A stretch of DNA of 64,000 bases from Rhodovulum kholense (GCF_003053725.1 NZ_QAYC01000003.1:62001-126000), one strand, 5' to 3'. Numbered from the stretch's first letter, positions 46,005 through 54,896 are shown. Numbers and translations: made by a program. The notes: generated by a model from the sequence alone, not told the origin.

Positions 46005-46805
46005 ATGAACGCAACCGGTATGGGCGTGCGCCGTTTCGGGCAGGTCAACTGGCTGGGGCTCTATACCCTGAGCGCCCGCGAGATCCAGCGCTTCCTTGCG
46101 GTCTGGACCCAGACGCTGGCTGCCCCCCTGGCCACGGCGGGGTTGTTTCTCGGCGTCTTTTCGCTGGCCATCGGCCCGTCGCGGGGCGAGGTGATGGGGG
46201 TGCCCTTCGTGCATTTCCTGGCGCCCGGCATCCTGATGATGACGGTGATCCAGAACGCCTTTGCCAATACCTCGTCGTCGATCCTGATCTCGAAGGTGCA
46301 GGGCAATATCGTCGACACGCTGATGCCGCCCCTGTCGCCGACCGAGCTGTTGCTGGGCTATACTGCGGGGGGCGTGGCGCGGGGGCTGCTGGTGGCGGTG
46401 GCCGTGGGGCTGTTGATGCTGACCGTGCTGGGCATGGGCATCGCGCATCCGCTCTGGGCGCTGGTCTTCGTGCTGCTGGGGTCGGCCTTCCTGTCGGCGC
46501 TGGGGATCATGGCGGCGATCCTGTCGAACAAGTTCGACCAGATGGCGGCGATCACCAATTTCATCATCACGCCGCTGAGCTTCCTGTCGGGCACCTTCTA
46601 CTCGATCGAGCGGCTGCCGGTCGCGATGCAGGTCGCGACCCATGTGAACCCGGTCTTCTACCTGATCGACGGCGTGCGCTATGGCGTCATCGGCCGGTCC
46701 GACAGCTCTCCCTGGTTGGGGCTCGGGGTCTGCACCCTGGCGACCCTGCTGGTCATGGCGCTGTGCTGGCACTGGTTCCGGACCGGCTACCGGATGAAGG
46801 CCTGA
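46005..46805 (+). CDS. ABC-2-type transporter permease
   Basis: A 266-residue permease with six hydrophobic helices of the ABC-2 family (YadH-like). It begins with a polar tail, then NWLGLYTLSAREIQRFLAVW. LAPGILMMTVIQNAFANTSS and FIITPLSFLSGTFYSIERLP are typical of the class that exports polysaccharide, drugs or lipids. No ATPase gene is adjacent, so its partner is elsewhere. A strong ribosome site AAGGAGGC precedes the ATG. It is divergent from gcrA and convergent with trpA. Confidence 0.88.
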   Translation: MNATGMGVRRFGQVNWLGLYTLSAREIQRFLAVWTQTLAAPLATAGLFLGVFSLAIGPSRGEVMGVPFVHFLAPGILMMTVIQNAFANTSSSILISKVQGNIVDTLMPPLSPTELLLGYTAGGVARGLLVAVAVGLLMLTVLGMGIAHPLWALVFVLLGSAFLSALGIMAAILSNKFDQMAAITNFIITPLSFLSGTFYSIERLPVAMQVATHVNPVFYLIDGVRYGVIGRSDSSPWLGLGVCTLATLLVMALCWHWFRTGYRMKA

Positions 46806-46893
46806 GCCTTCCGCGCAGCGGTCTTGCCGGACTGGTCCCGGCCGAGGGACGCCTCTGGACGAGGGGCCGCGCCCGGGGCACCGTCTGGGGGCC

Positions 46894-47685
46894 TCAGGCG
46901 CTGTGCGCACCCTCGGCGAGGCCCTTCACATAGGCAAGGATCTCGGCCACGGGCTTTTTCTCCTCGACCAGCTTGACGATGGCCGAACCCACCACCGCGC
47001 CATCGGCGACCGAGGCGATGGACCGCGCGGTTTCGGGCGTGCGGATGCCGAAGCCCACGATCACCGGCAGGTCGGTCCGGGCCTTGATGCGCGCGACCTC
47101 GGGGGCGACATCGCTGGCCTCGGCCGAGGCGGCGCCGGTGATCCCGGTAATCGAGACGTAATAGACGAAGCCGCTGGTATTCTGCAGCACCTTCGGCAGG
47201 CGCTTGTCATCGGTCGTGGGCGTCGCGAGGCGGATGAAGTTCAGACCGGCGGCCTGCGCGGGCAGGCAAAGTTCGCTATCTTCCTCGGGGGGCAGGTCCA
47301 CGACGATCAGCCCGTCGATCCCGGCGGCCTTCGCATCGGTCAGGAAGGTCTCGACCCCGCGCGAATAGATCGGGTTGAAATAGCCCATCATCACGATCGG
47401 GGTGGTGTCGTCGGCCTCGCGGAAGGCGCGGGCCAGATCCAGCGTCTTCTGCAGGGTCTGGCCGGCATCGAGCGCGCGTTGCCCCGCCAGCTGGATGGTC
47501 GGGCCGTCGGCCATCGGGTCGGTGAAGGGCAGGCCCAGCTCGATGATGTCGACGCCCGCGCTGGGAAGACCCTTCACGATCTCCAGCGAGGTCGCGAAAT
47601 CGGGATCGCCCGCCATCACATAGGCCACGAAAGCCTTGCGGTTCTCCGCCTTCAGCGCGGCGAATTTGGCGTCGATGCGGGTCAT
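46894..47685 (-). CDS. trpA: Tryptophan synthase alpha subunit
   Basis: A 263-residue TIM-barrel enzyme that cleaves indole-3-glycerol phosphate to indole and glyceraldehyde-3-phosphate. Catalytic E and D lie in [20 protein letters not shown] (the E49/D60 pair of the Salmonella enzyme). [40 protein letters not shown] and [14 protein letters not shown] are also present. It functions with TrpB, which is not in this window, so trpA is separated from a trp operon here. Confidence 0.96.
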   Translation of the reverse strand: MTRIDAKFAALKAENRKAFVAYVMAGDPDFATSLEIVKGLPSAGVDIIELGLPFTDPMADGPTIQLAGQRALDAGQTLQKTLDLARAFREADDTTPIVMMGYFNPIYSRGVETFLTDAKAAGIDGLIVVDLPPEEDSELCLPAQAAGLNFIRLATPTTDDKRLPKVLQNTSGFVYYVSITGITGAASAEASDVAPEVARIKARTDLPVIVGFGIRTPETARSIASVADGAVVGSAIVKLVEEKKPVAEILAYVKGLAEGAHSA

Positions 47686-47823
47686 GGGCGTCCTCCGGGC
47701 GTTGCCCGAGCGGTTTGGGCCAGCCTGCGGCGAAAATCAATGGGTCGTTTGGCGACGCGCACAGGCAGGGCACCGGCCACGCTGCAGCGCGAGGACGGCC
47801 ATGTCTGGCCGGAGGGCCGCGGC

Positions 47824-48294
47824 TCAGCGGCCTGCGGCCAGCGCTTCGATCTGCACGCGCAGGCCGGGCAGGGCAAATCCCGCCCGTTCCAGGGCCCCCA
47901 CGATTTCCGAGGTCGGGCGGCGCCCGGCCTGGGTCAGCGCCCAGATGACCGAGGACCGAAACCCGGCCCGGCAATAGGCGAAATAGGGGCCGGGCAGATC
48001 GTCCATCGCGCGGGCCTGGGCCGCGATCATCGCGGGCGTGATCGGGGCATGGCTGACGGGAATCGCCGCGAACCCCAGCCCGACCGCCTCGGCCGCCGCG
48101 GCCATTGCGGCCGAGTTCTCGGACGGGGCCACCTCCTCGTCCGGCCGGTTGCAGAGGATCGAGCGAAACCCTGCCTCGGCCAGTGCCGCGAGCGATTCAA
48201 TCCCGGGCTGTGGCGCCGCCGCGAAATCGTCGGACAGCCAAACCATGGGCGGCAGGTCCAGTCCCTGGGCGATGCCTTTGAAAGTCTTTGCCAT
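47824..48294 (-). CDS. TIGR01244-family phosphatase/sulfur-transferase-like protein (DUF442)
   Basis: A 156-residue protein of the TIGR01244 family, seen as a stand-alone form or as the N-terminal domain of Blh, the beta-lactamase-like sulfur dioxygenase. It has a protein-tyrosine-phosphatase-like fold. The active loop is CRAGFRS, from C108 to S114, compared with the family's usual CRSGTRS. Other conserved bits are GFRSILCNRPDEE and AAIPVSHAPITPAMI. Its role in sulfide or persulfide chemistry is family knowledge, not shown here. It is divergent from the DksA-like gene, with a FNR-like box between them. Confidence 0.8.
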   Translation of the reverse strand: MAKTFKGIAQGLDLPPMVWLSDDFAAAPQPGIESLAALAEAGFRSILCNRPDEEVAPSENSAAMAAAAEAVGLGFAAIPVSHAPITPAMIAAQARAMDDLPGPYFAYCRAGFRSSVIWALTQAGRRPTSEIVGALERAGFALPGLRVQIEALAAGR

Positions 48295-48379
48295 GGCTGG
48301 ACTTCTCCTTCTTGGGGGAATCGTTCGTCCCCCACATTCGCGGCTTTCCGGGCAAGGTTCAATGCGCGTTCAGATCCAT

Positions 48380-48393
48380 TTGATATGTGTCAA
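48380..48393. promoter_or_regulatory. FNR/FnrL-like box TTGAT-N4-GTCAA
   Basis: TTGATATGTGTCAA lies between the divergent TIGR01244 and DksA-like genes. It matches the FNR consensus TTGAT-N4-ATCAA in all but one position, and GTCAA is a common right half in Rhodobacter FnrL sites. A candidate -10, CATAAT, is at 48408-48413, 28 bases before that plus-strand gene begins. Distances suggest overlap with the -35 region of that promoter, so repression is possible; activation of the minus-strand gene is also possible. Both are inferred. Confidence 0.5.
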
Positions 48394-48448
48394 TGCCCAA
48401 ATTCTGCCATAATGCCACAGTCATGGGATTGGCCATCCGGGGGGGACC

Positions 48449-48766
48449 ATGGCGACGCTTCACGACAGAAAGCGCCAGTTGCTGAGGCGGCTGGCCGAAC
48501 TCGACGGTCGGCTGCAGGACATCGAGGCCGAGCTCGACACCCATCAGTCGAAGGACTGGGGGGAGCTTGCGGTCGAGCGCGAGGAAGACGAGGTGCTGCA
48601 GGGCATGGGCAGTTCCGGCCTGGCCGAGGCCCGGCAGATCCGCGCAGCCCTCGCGCGAATCGAAGACGGCAGCTACGGTTTTTGCGTGCGCTGCGGCGAC
48701 GAGATCGCCGCAGAGCGGCTGGATCTGGTGCCCGCAACGCCATTTTGTCGCATCTGCGCGCGGTAA
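48449..48766 (+). CDS. TraR/DksA-family zinc finger protein
   Basis: A 105-residue protein, shorter than DksA (about 150). A helical N-terminal half (KRQLLRRLAELDGRLQDIEA) resembles the coiled coil that enters the RNA polymerase secondary channel. The C-terminal zinc finger has four cysteines at 79, 82, 100 and 103 (FCVRCGDEIAAERLDL and PFCRICAR). The usual DxxDxA tip motif of DksA is not present, so ppGpp-type function is uncertain. The ATG has GGGGGGA before it. Confidence 0.83.
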   Translation: MATLHDRKRQLLRRLAELDGRLQDIEAELDTHQSKDWGELAVEREEDEVLQGMGSSGLAEARQIRAALARIEDGSYGFCVRCGDEIAAERLDLVPATPFCRICAR

Positions 48767-49044
48767 CGGCCGCTGTATAGGACCCGCCCCATGAGCCAAA
48801 CGAGCCGAACCAGCCGTATGCCAGGATTTTCCAACAACGCCGTCCCCGAAGAAACCCGCGCCCTGATCCGGGCCCGGATCGAGAGCCTTCTGACCAGCGG
48901 AGCGGTGGCCAGCCAGGTCAACCGCCAGCTCAGGACCAAAGGTTGCCACAGCCCGTGGGCCCTTGCCTCGGCCTCGGCGGGCGAGGATGATCGGGCGGCG
49001 CGCGAGACTGCGCAGACCTGCAGAAGCATGACAGGGAGACACGG

Positions 49045-49257
49045 ATGGCGTTCGAACAACTCAAGGCAGGGATCGCTCTGATCCTCGAAGAGATCGAGAA
49101 GCGGCCCGAGGACCGTCACGTCCTGCAGGAAGAGCTGCGCGGCAAGATCGCCGAGATGCACGCGCTGGGCTTGCCGGTGCCCGAGGATATCCTGCGGCTC
49201 GAGCAGGAACTCGAGGACGACGATTCCGACGATCTCTACGACGACATGCCGGTCTGA
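49045..49257 (+). CDS. Small conserved hypothetical, acidic
   Basis: A 70-residue acidic protein: MAFEQLKAGIALILEEIEKR, then EDRHVLQEELRGKIAEMHAL, and a Glu/Asp-rich end (QELEDDDSDDLYDDMPV). It appears entirely helical with no membrane segment. A good ribosome site AGGGAGA precedes the ATG. It has the look of a conserved Rhodobacterales small protein, but I have no functional assignment. Confidence 0.6.
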   Translation: MAFEQLKAGIALILEEIEKRPEDRHVLQEELRGKIAEMHALGLPVPEDILRLEQELEDDDSDDLYDDMPV

Positions 49258-49408
49258 GGCCGGACACGCTCGGGCGCGCCCGGACCGCAGATTGCGCGCC
49301 TTCCGGATATTGCGTTTCGCCTCAGGCTTGTCCCAAATGTTCCCGGGATGATCCCGGGCCTCTGCGCGCCGTCGGTGCGCCGGGTCCGGCCGGACGGGGG
49401 ACCGAGCG

Positions 49409-51526
49409 ATGACGCGTCCTGTGACAGCAGAGCATCCGGCTCCGGGCGTGGTGCGCCTGGTGCTGGACGCACCGCCCGACAACGCCCTGACCGCCCCGCT
49501 GCGCGACGCGCTGGAGGCGGCGCTGACCGCGGCGCTCGCGGCCCGCAACACCCGCGCGGTCTTGATCGCCGCGCGCGGGGCGGTGTTTTCCGCGGGTCTT
49601 CCCGATACCGATGACGAGGACGGCCGGGCCGCCACGCTGGGCGCGATCGCGGCGCTGATCGATGCGGCCGGGGTGCCGGTGGTCGCGCTCTTGCCGGGAC
49701 CAGCCTCGGGCGGGGGGTGCGAACTGGCGCTGGCCTGCCATTACCGCGTCGCCGCGCGCGAGGCCGAGTTGTGCCTGCCCGACATCGCGCTGGGGCTGCC
49801 GCCGCAGGCTGGCACGACCCTGCGCCTGCCGCGTCTGACCGACCCCGCGACCGCGCTCGACATGATGCTGTCGGGGCGGGCGGTGCCGTCGGCCCGGGCG
49901 CGCCAGGCCGGGCTTTTCGATGCGGTGGTCGATGGCGATGTCGATGCGGCGGGCCTGCGCTTCGCGCTGGGGCTTCTGGCCGAACATGCGGGACCCCGGC
50001 CCGCACCGTCGCGGCCGCTGCCCGATTTCCGGTCCCTCCAGGCGGCGGTGCAACGTCTGAAGGGGGCGCTCGACCCCGACGGGCCGGTCCGCGCGCGGGG
50101 GGCCATTCTGGATTGCGTCGAGGCGGCGGCGTTGCTGCCTCCCGAGGCGGCGCTGGCCTATGAGGCGGCGGCGGTCGAGGACTGCCGCGACAGCGCCGCG
50201 CATCGCGCGCTCTGCCATCTGGCGCAGGCCGAGCGGCGGGTGCGGGACGGGATGCGGGAGGTGGTCGATCCCGGCGTCCCGCCCCGGCGGATCGGGCTTT
50301 GGGGCTGGGGGCCGGGGGCGGCCGCGCTGGGGGCGGCGCTTCTGGCGACCGGTCCGTCGGTCCGTCTGGGTGCCCCCGATGCCGCCGCGCTGGACCGCGC
50401 CATCGCCGAGGTCGAGTCGCTTCTGGATGCGGCGCGGACGGCGGCGGGCTGGGACGAGGCCACGCGGGTCCGCTATCGGTCGCGGCTGTCGGGCGGGGTC
50501 GGACCCGCCGCACTGTCGGGCTGCGACCTCTTGATCGAGGCCGGGGGCGGACGGATGAGCGACCGGCAGGCGCGGTTCCCCGATCTTGCGCGCACGGCCG
50601 CACCGGGGGCGGTGCTGGCCGCGACCGGGGTGCTGGCGAGCCCCTCGGCGCTGGGGGCTCCGGCGGGGCGCGAGGCCGACACGCTCTGGTTTCATCTGCC
50701 CGACGCGGTGCCGGGCACCCGCCTGGCCGAGATCGTGCGCTCGCCCCGCACCGGCCCGCGCGCGACAGCCGTGCTGTCCGACCTGGCGCGGCGGCTGGAG
50801 CGTCTGGTCCTTGTCTCCGAAACCGAAAGCCCGACGCTCGGGCTGTTGCTGGGCGCGCTCGATGCGGCCGATGCGACGGTCGAGGCCGGGGCCGCTCCGG
50901 CCGATGTCGATGCCGCGATGCAGGCCTGGGGCATGGCCCATGGGCCTTACCGCATGGCCGACCGCGTTGGCCTGCCGATGCTGCTGGCGCTGCGCCGGCG
51001 TCAGCCCGGCGGCGACGATCCCGAGGCGCGGCCGACGCTGATCCTGGGTCAACTGGTGCGCGAGGGGCGCGACGGCTATCTGGCCGGGCGCGGGTATTAT
51101 CGGTACGGCCCCGGGGGCGCGGCCGAACCCGATCCGCAGGTGGCCGAGATCGCCGCCGCGGCCCGCGAGGTGCTGGGCGCGGTCCCGCCGCGCAGCTTTT
51201 CCCGGGCCGCGATCCAGGCGCGTGTGCTGGCCGGGATGGTGCAGGCCGGGGCGGCGATGCTGGGGCTGGGGGCAGTGCGCCGGGCTGCCGATCTGGACCT
51301 TGCGGCGGTCCATGGGCTGGGCGTCGCGCGCTGGCGCGGCGGGCCGATGCGGGCGGCCGACGAGGCCGGGCTCCTGTCGCTGCGCAAGACCCTGCGCGAC
51401 ATGGCGGCCGAGCGGCCGCAGGGCGGGCTGTGGGACCTCGATCCGCTGATCGCCGAGGCGATCAAGATGGGCCACGCGCTGTCACGGTCCGAGGCACCGG
51501 GCCGGGGCGCGCTCAGCCCAGCATGA
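49409..51526 (+). CDS. Degenerate FadJ-like fatty-oxidation protein (enoyl-CoA hydratase/3-hydroxyacyl-CoA dehydrogenase)
   Basis: A 705-residue homologue of the FadB/FadJ alpha subunit. The crotonase half (residues 1 to about 180) has the oxyanion loop PGPASGGGCELALACHYRVA with the first catalytic glutamate at E105. The second expected glutamate is Asp at 125 in LPDIALGLPPQAG. The dehydrogenase half starts at about 294 with GLWGWGPGAAALGAALL, where the usual GAGTMG is altered. The expected PGFVGNR is not recognisable. WFHLPDAVPGTRLAEIV retains a histidine near the HFFNP-like site. So either activity may be reduced or changed; there is no frameshift. No beta-oxidation partner (fadA) is adjacent. 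Confidence 0.8.
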   Translation: MTRPVTAEHPAPGVVRLVLDAPPDNALTAPLRDALEAALTAALAARNTRAVLIAARGAVFSAGLPDTDDEDGRAATLGAIAALIDAAGVPVVALLPGPASGGGCELALACHYRVAAREAELCLPDIALGLPPQAGTTLRLPRLTDPATALDMMLSGRAVPSARARQAGLFDAVVDGDVDAAGLRFALGLLAEHAGPRPAPSRPLPDFRSLQAAVQRLKGALDPDGPVRARGAILDCVEAAALLPPEAALAYEAAAVEDCRDSAAHRALCHLAQAERRVRDGMREVVDPGVPPRRIGLWGWGPGAAALGAALLATGPSVRLGAPDAAALDRAIAEVESLLDAARTAAGWDEATRVRYRSRLSGGVGPAALSGCDLLIEAGGGRMSDRQARFPDLARTAAPGAVLAATGVLASPSALGAPAGREADTLWFHLPDAVPGTRLAEIVRSPRTGPRATAVLSDLARRLERLVLVSETESPTLGLLLGALDAADATVEAGAAPADVDAAMQAWGMAHGPYRMADRVGLPMLLALRRRQPGGDDPEARPTLILGQLVREGRDGYLAGRGYYRYGPGGAAEPDPQVAEIAAAAREVLGAVPPRSFSRAAIQARVLAGMVQAGAAMLGLGAVRRAADLDLAAVHGLGVARWRGGPMRAADEAGLLSLRKTLRDMAAERPQGGLWDLDPLIAEAIKMGHALSRSEAPGRGALSPA

Positions 51527-51728
51527 TGCCGATGACGACCATCATCAGCCCCACCGCTGACAAAGCGAGCGCGGCCATGTTCTGGGCCACCGCCTTTTGC
51601 AGCCGGGCGCGCATCTCGGGCTCGGGCAGGTTGGCGCCACGCGCGCTCAGCATGTTGCGGATGCACCAGACGATACCGGCCAGCCCCATCACCGACACGG
51701 CCGCTCCGGCCCAGATCAACGCGTCCAT
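51513..51728 (-). CDS. Small two-helix membrane protein
   Basis: A 71-residue protein with two hydrophobic helices: MDALIWAGAAVSVMGLAGIV followed by W, and LALSAVGLMMVVIGIML. The middle is a hydrophilic loop (RNMLSARGANLPEPEMRARL). AGGAGGAGG lies just before the ATG at 51728, which supports translation. Its 3' end overlaps the FadJ-like gene's end by 14 bases on the opposite strand. The function is unknown. Confidence 0.75.
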   Translation of the reverse strand: MDALIWAGAAVSVMGLAGIVWCIRNMLSARGANLPEPEMRARLQKAVAQNMAALALSAVGLMMVVIGIMLG

Positions 51729-51880
51729 CGCATCCTCCTCCTTGGCTTGGCGCACCCGCGCCTAGTCCAACCTCTTCCGGCGCGCAAGGGTCTTGCGGCA
51801 GAGGGGGCGCTTCGCTACGTCAGGACCCCGGGCAGACAGCCGGGGCAGACAGCCCGAGCAGACAGAAGGACAAGGACCCG

Positions 51881-52162
51881 ATGGAGATCGAGGACGAGCA
51901 GGACGACACCCGCTCTGCCGACAGCACGTACCGCGTCACCGCTGGCGAGCTGCGGCAGTTCATCGAACGGTTCGAGCGGCTCGAGGCCGAGAAGAAGGAC
52001 CTCGCGGACCAGCAGAAAGAGGTGATGGCCGAGGCCAAGGCGCGCGGCTACGACACCAAGGTGATGCGCAAGGTGATTTCGCTGCGCAAGCGCGACAAGG
52101 ACGACATCGCCGAGGAAGAGGCGATCCTCGAACTTTACAAGGAAGCGCTGGGCATGGCCTGA
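51881..52162 (+). CDS. gapR: GapR-type nucleoid-associated protein (DUF2312/UPF0335)
   Basis: A 93-residue protein with the DUF2312 fold: TAGELRQFIERFERLEAEKK, then ADQQKEVMAEAKARGYDTKV and MRKVISLRKRDKDDIAEEEA. GapR in Caulobacter binds overtwisted DNA ahead of replication forks and is important for growth (family knowledge). The first 20 residues are acidic and vary. No partner genes are needed. The short coding region is followed by a hairpin and the convergent gene. Confidence 0.92.
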   Translation: MEIEDEQDDTRSADSTYRVTAGELRQFIERFERLEAEKKDLADQQKEVMAEAKARGYDTKVMRKVISLRKRDKDDIAEEEAILELYKEALGMA

Positions 52163-52169
52163 CCGCGCG

Positions 52170-52187
52170 CCGCCCCTTTTGGGGCGG
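52170..52187. terminator. Hairpin after gapR
   Basis: CCGCCCC pairs with GGGGCGG over a TTTT loop, in the 36-base gap between the convergent gapR and the following gene. No T-run follows, so it may act as a weak bidirectional terminator. Confidence 0.45.
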
Positions 52188-52198
52188 GCGTCCCGGGA

Positions 52199-53071
52199 TC
52201 AGGCGGCGAGAAAGCGGATGCCGGGCATCGCAGCGATGGCGGCGATGTCTTCGGCATAGCGGTCGGTCAGCGTCTCGATCAGCTCGCCGGTCCAGCCCGG
52301 CAGGTCGATCTCCTCCTCCACCGCCTCGGGGATCGCGTATTTGTCGAGAAAGGCCGCGGCCGCCCGCCGCCGGGCCGCCGGGTCGAGCGCCGGACTGTCG
52401 GCCAGGAACCCGTTGAGCCGCGCAAGACCGGCCGGGGTCATGACCTTGGCAAGAACCGCGTCGCCCCCGGCAAGGTCCATGGCCCCGTCGCCTGCCGCGA
52501 CCTGCATCAGATCGGGCCAGATCAGCGGCGTGTCCTCGTTGCACCAGACCGTCAGCTCGGCCCCGGGCAAGGCATTGCGGATGCGCTGGACGGTATCCTT
52601 CCACGAGAGCCGCACCGGGTCCGCGCCCGCGATGAAGGCCGCGAAGTCGCGCTCTTTCGACAGGGCGAACAGCGCCGGAACGAAGGTCGCCGGATTGCGC
52701 AGCCCGAACAGGAACGACTGGCGGGCGCCGGGAAAGAGCTGGGCCAGCCAATGCGCCTTTTCCCCCGCCATCGGATACAGCATGTGCTGCGCCAGCGCCT
52801 TCTGCGGCATGCACAGGAACGAGGGGTTGGTCAGCACCAGCCGCTTGGCTGTCTTTCCATCGAGCGCGGCCTGCAGCATCGCGGTCTGCATCTCGTCCGA
52901 GGCGGGCGCGCCGCGCAGCGCCACCAGCATCTCGCGCAGCACCGGGCGATAGCTTTGCGGATCGGGCACCGCCACGCCATGTGCGGCCAGGGTCTCGCGG
53001 TTGCGGATCAGGCTGCGCACCAGCAGGTCGTCATCCGTGCAATGCGCCCCGATGTGAAAGACGACATCCAT
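52199..53071 (-). CDS. Conserved hypothetical protein (sulfotransferase-like N-terminus)
   Basis: A 290-residue protein. The start MDVVFHIGAHCTDDDLLVRS and the segment RLVLTNPSFLCMPQ recall the opening strand and later parts of P-loop proteins such as sulfotransferases. The 5'-phosphate-binding loop is not recognisable, so the fold suggestion is weak. The middle has PGARQSFLFGLRNPATFVPA and LSWKDTVQRIRNALPGAELT, and the end EEIDLPGWTGELIETLTDRY. No signal peptide or helix is seen. It is divergent from the iron-type permease and convergent with gapR. The function is unknown. Confidence 0.65.
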   Translation of the reverse strand: MDVVFHIGAHCTDDDLLVRSLIRNRETLAAHGVAVPDPQSYRPVLREMLVALRGAPASDEMQTAMLQAALDGKTAKRLVLTNPSFLCMPQKALAQHMLYPMAGEKAHWLAQLFPGARQSFLFGLRNPATFVPALFALSKERDFAAFIAGADPVRLSWKDTVQRIRNALPGAELTVWCNEDTPLIWPDLMQVAAGDGAMDLAGGDAVLAKVMTPAGLARLNGFLADSPALDPAARRRAAAAFLDKYAIPEAVEEEIDLPGWTGELIETLTDRYAEDIAAIAAMPGIRFLAA

Positions 53072-53219
53072 CCTGCACCTGCCTTCTTGTCCCTGCCTTC
53101 TGGCGGTTTTTCCCCGGGCGATGCCGGGGCCAGGGCGGGCCTTTCGAGGCCTGACCCTTCTGGCAGACCCGCGCGTCCTATTCTGGACAGAAATTTCGCT
53201 TTGCGCTACCCACGGCATC

Positions 53220-54878
53220 ATGGCTGACCAAATCACTCAAGTTAACCGGCGGCGGCCGCTCCGGCTGCGGCCCGATCCCTGGTCGGTCGGGGCGCTGGCG
53301 ATCGCGGCGCTGGTGCTGCTGCCGATCCTGTCGGTGGTCGTTCTGGCGCTGACCCCCGACGAGAACATCTGGCCGCATCTGATCGCGACCACGCTGCCGC
53401 GCTATCTGACCAACACGCTGGCGATGATGGGCGGGGTCGCCCTGCTGGCCTCGGCGGTGGGGGCGGGCGCGGCCTGGCTGGTGTCGATGTACCGCTTTCC
53501 GGGCGCGCGCTGGCTGGAATGGCTGCTGCTGCTGCCGCTGGCGATCCCGGCCTATGTGGGCGCCTATGCACTGGTCGATTTCCTGGAATATGCGGGGCCG
53601 GTGCAGACCGGGCTGCGGTCGCTGTTCGGCTGGCAGAACGCGCGGGATTACTGGTTCCCCGAGATCCGGTCGCGCGGCGCGGCCGTGCTGGTGCTGTCGG
53701 CGGCGCTTTATCCCTACGTCTATCTGCTGGCCCGCGCGGCCTTCCGCGAACAGTCGGGCGCGGCCTATGAGGTGGCGCGGGCGCTGGGGGCGGGGCCGGT
53801 TGGGCTGTTCTGGCGGGTCGGCCTGCCGCTGGCGCGACCCGCCATCGCCGCGGGCGCGGCCATCGCGATGATGGAGACGGTGAACGATTTCGGCGTGGTC
53901 GAGTATTTCGCGGTGCAGACCCTGACCGCCGGGATCTTCTCGGTCTGGCTCGAGGGGGGCAATGCCGGGGGCGCCGCGCAGATCGCGGGGGTGATCCTCG
54001 CGGTGATCCTGGCGCTGGTCGCGCTGGAGAAGGTCAGCCGCCGGAACCTGCGGTTTCATGCGCTCGGCCGGCATCACCGCCCGCTGGTCCCGGTGCGGCT
54101 GGAAGGTGTCGCCGGATGGGCCGCGACGCTGGCCTGCGCGCTGCCGGTCGCGTTCGGTTTCGCGCTGCCGGTCGGGGTGATCCTCAGCCACGCGTTGGCC
54201 AATGCCGAGGGCTGGGCCGATCCCGGGCTGATCCGGGCGCTGCTGCACACGCTGACGGTGGGCGGCATCGCCGCCGTGCTGACCGTCGCGGCAGGGCTTT
54301 TCCTGGTCTATGGCGTGCGGCTGACCGGCCGGACGCTGCCCCGGATTCTGTTGCCGGTCACCACCATCGGCTATGCGGCGCCCGGCGCGGTGCTGGGGGT
54401 CGGGCTCTTGATCCCGATGGCCGCAGCCGACAATGCGCTGGCCGATGGCTGGCTCTGGCTCTTCGGCGCCGATCCGGGGCTTTTGATGACCGGGTCGGCC
54501 TTTGCCATCGTCTATGCCTATGGGGTGCGTTTCTTCGCCATCGCGCAGGGCGCGGCCGACGCCGCGATGGGGCGGATCGCGCCCAGCTTGCCGATGGCCG
54601 CGCGGTCGCTGGGCCGGACCGCGCGCGGCACGCTGACATCGGTGTACCTGCCGCTGATCCGGACCTCGATCGGCACCGCGCTGCTTCTGGTCTTCGTCGA
54701 TTGCGTCAAGGAGCTTCCGGCGACGCTGCTGCTGCGGCCCTTCAACTACAACACGCTGGCGACGCGGGTCTATGACAAGGCGAGCCTCGAGAACCTCGGC
54801 GACGCTTCGCCCGCGGCGCTTCTGGTCTGTCTGGTGGGGCTCGTTGCGGTCGGGTTGCTGGCGCGCGCCAACCGCTGA
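53220..54878 (+). CDS. Fe3+-type ABC transporter permease (double-domain)
   Basis: A 552-residue permease with about twelve helices, two binding-protein-dependent transport domains in tandem, as in FbpB/SfuB. Each half has an EAA coupling loop: AYEVARALGAGPVGLFWRVG around 180-199, and ARSLGRTARGTLTSVYLPLI around 460-479. It would import ferric iron from a periplasmic carrier. Neither an ATPase nor a binding-protein gene lies adjacent, so the rest of the transporter is elsewhere. Start is ATG at 53220, at MADQITQVN. Confidence 0.88.
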   Translation: MADQITQVNRRRPLRLRPDPWSVGALAIAALVLLPILSVVVLALTPDENIWPHLIATTLPRYLTNTLAMMGGVALLASAVGAGAAWLVSMYRFPGARWLEWLLLLPLAIPAYVGAYALVDFLEYAGPVQTGLRSLFGWQNARDYWFPEIRSRGAAVLVLSAALYPYVYLLARAAFREQSGAAYEVARALGAGPVGLFWRVGLPLARPAIAAGAAIAMMETVNDFGVVEYFAVQTLTAGIFSVWLEGGNAGGAAQIAGVILAVILALVALEKVSRRNLRFHALGRHHRPLVPVRLEGVAGWAATLACALPVAFGFALPVGVILSHALANAEGWADPGLIRALLHTLTVGGIAAVLTVAAGLFLVYGVRLTGRTLPRILLPVTTIGYAAPGAVLGVGLLIPMAAADNALADGWLWLFGADPGLLMTGSAFAIVYAYGVRFFAIAQGAADAAMGRIAPSLPMAARSLGRTARGTLTSVYLPLIRTSIGTALLLVFVDCVKELPATLLLRPFNYNTLATRVYDKASLENLGDASPAALLVCLVGLVAVGLLARANR

Positions 54879-54896
54879 GCGTTTGGTCCCGAGGGG

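Noticed and set aside
48791-49081. 96-codon plus-strand frame before the small acidic protein
   Set aside because: Weak ribosome site, overlaps the better-supported 49045 start by 37 bases, and the later half is unlike a protein domain.
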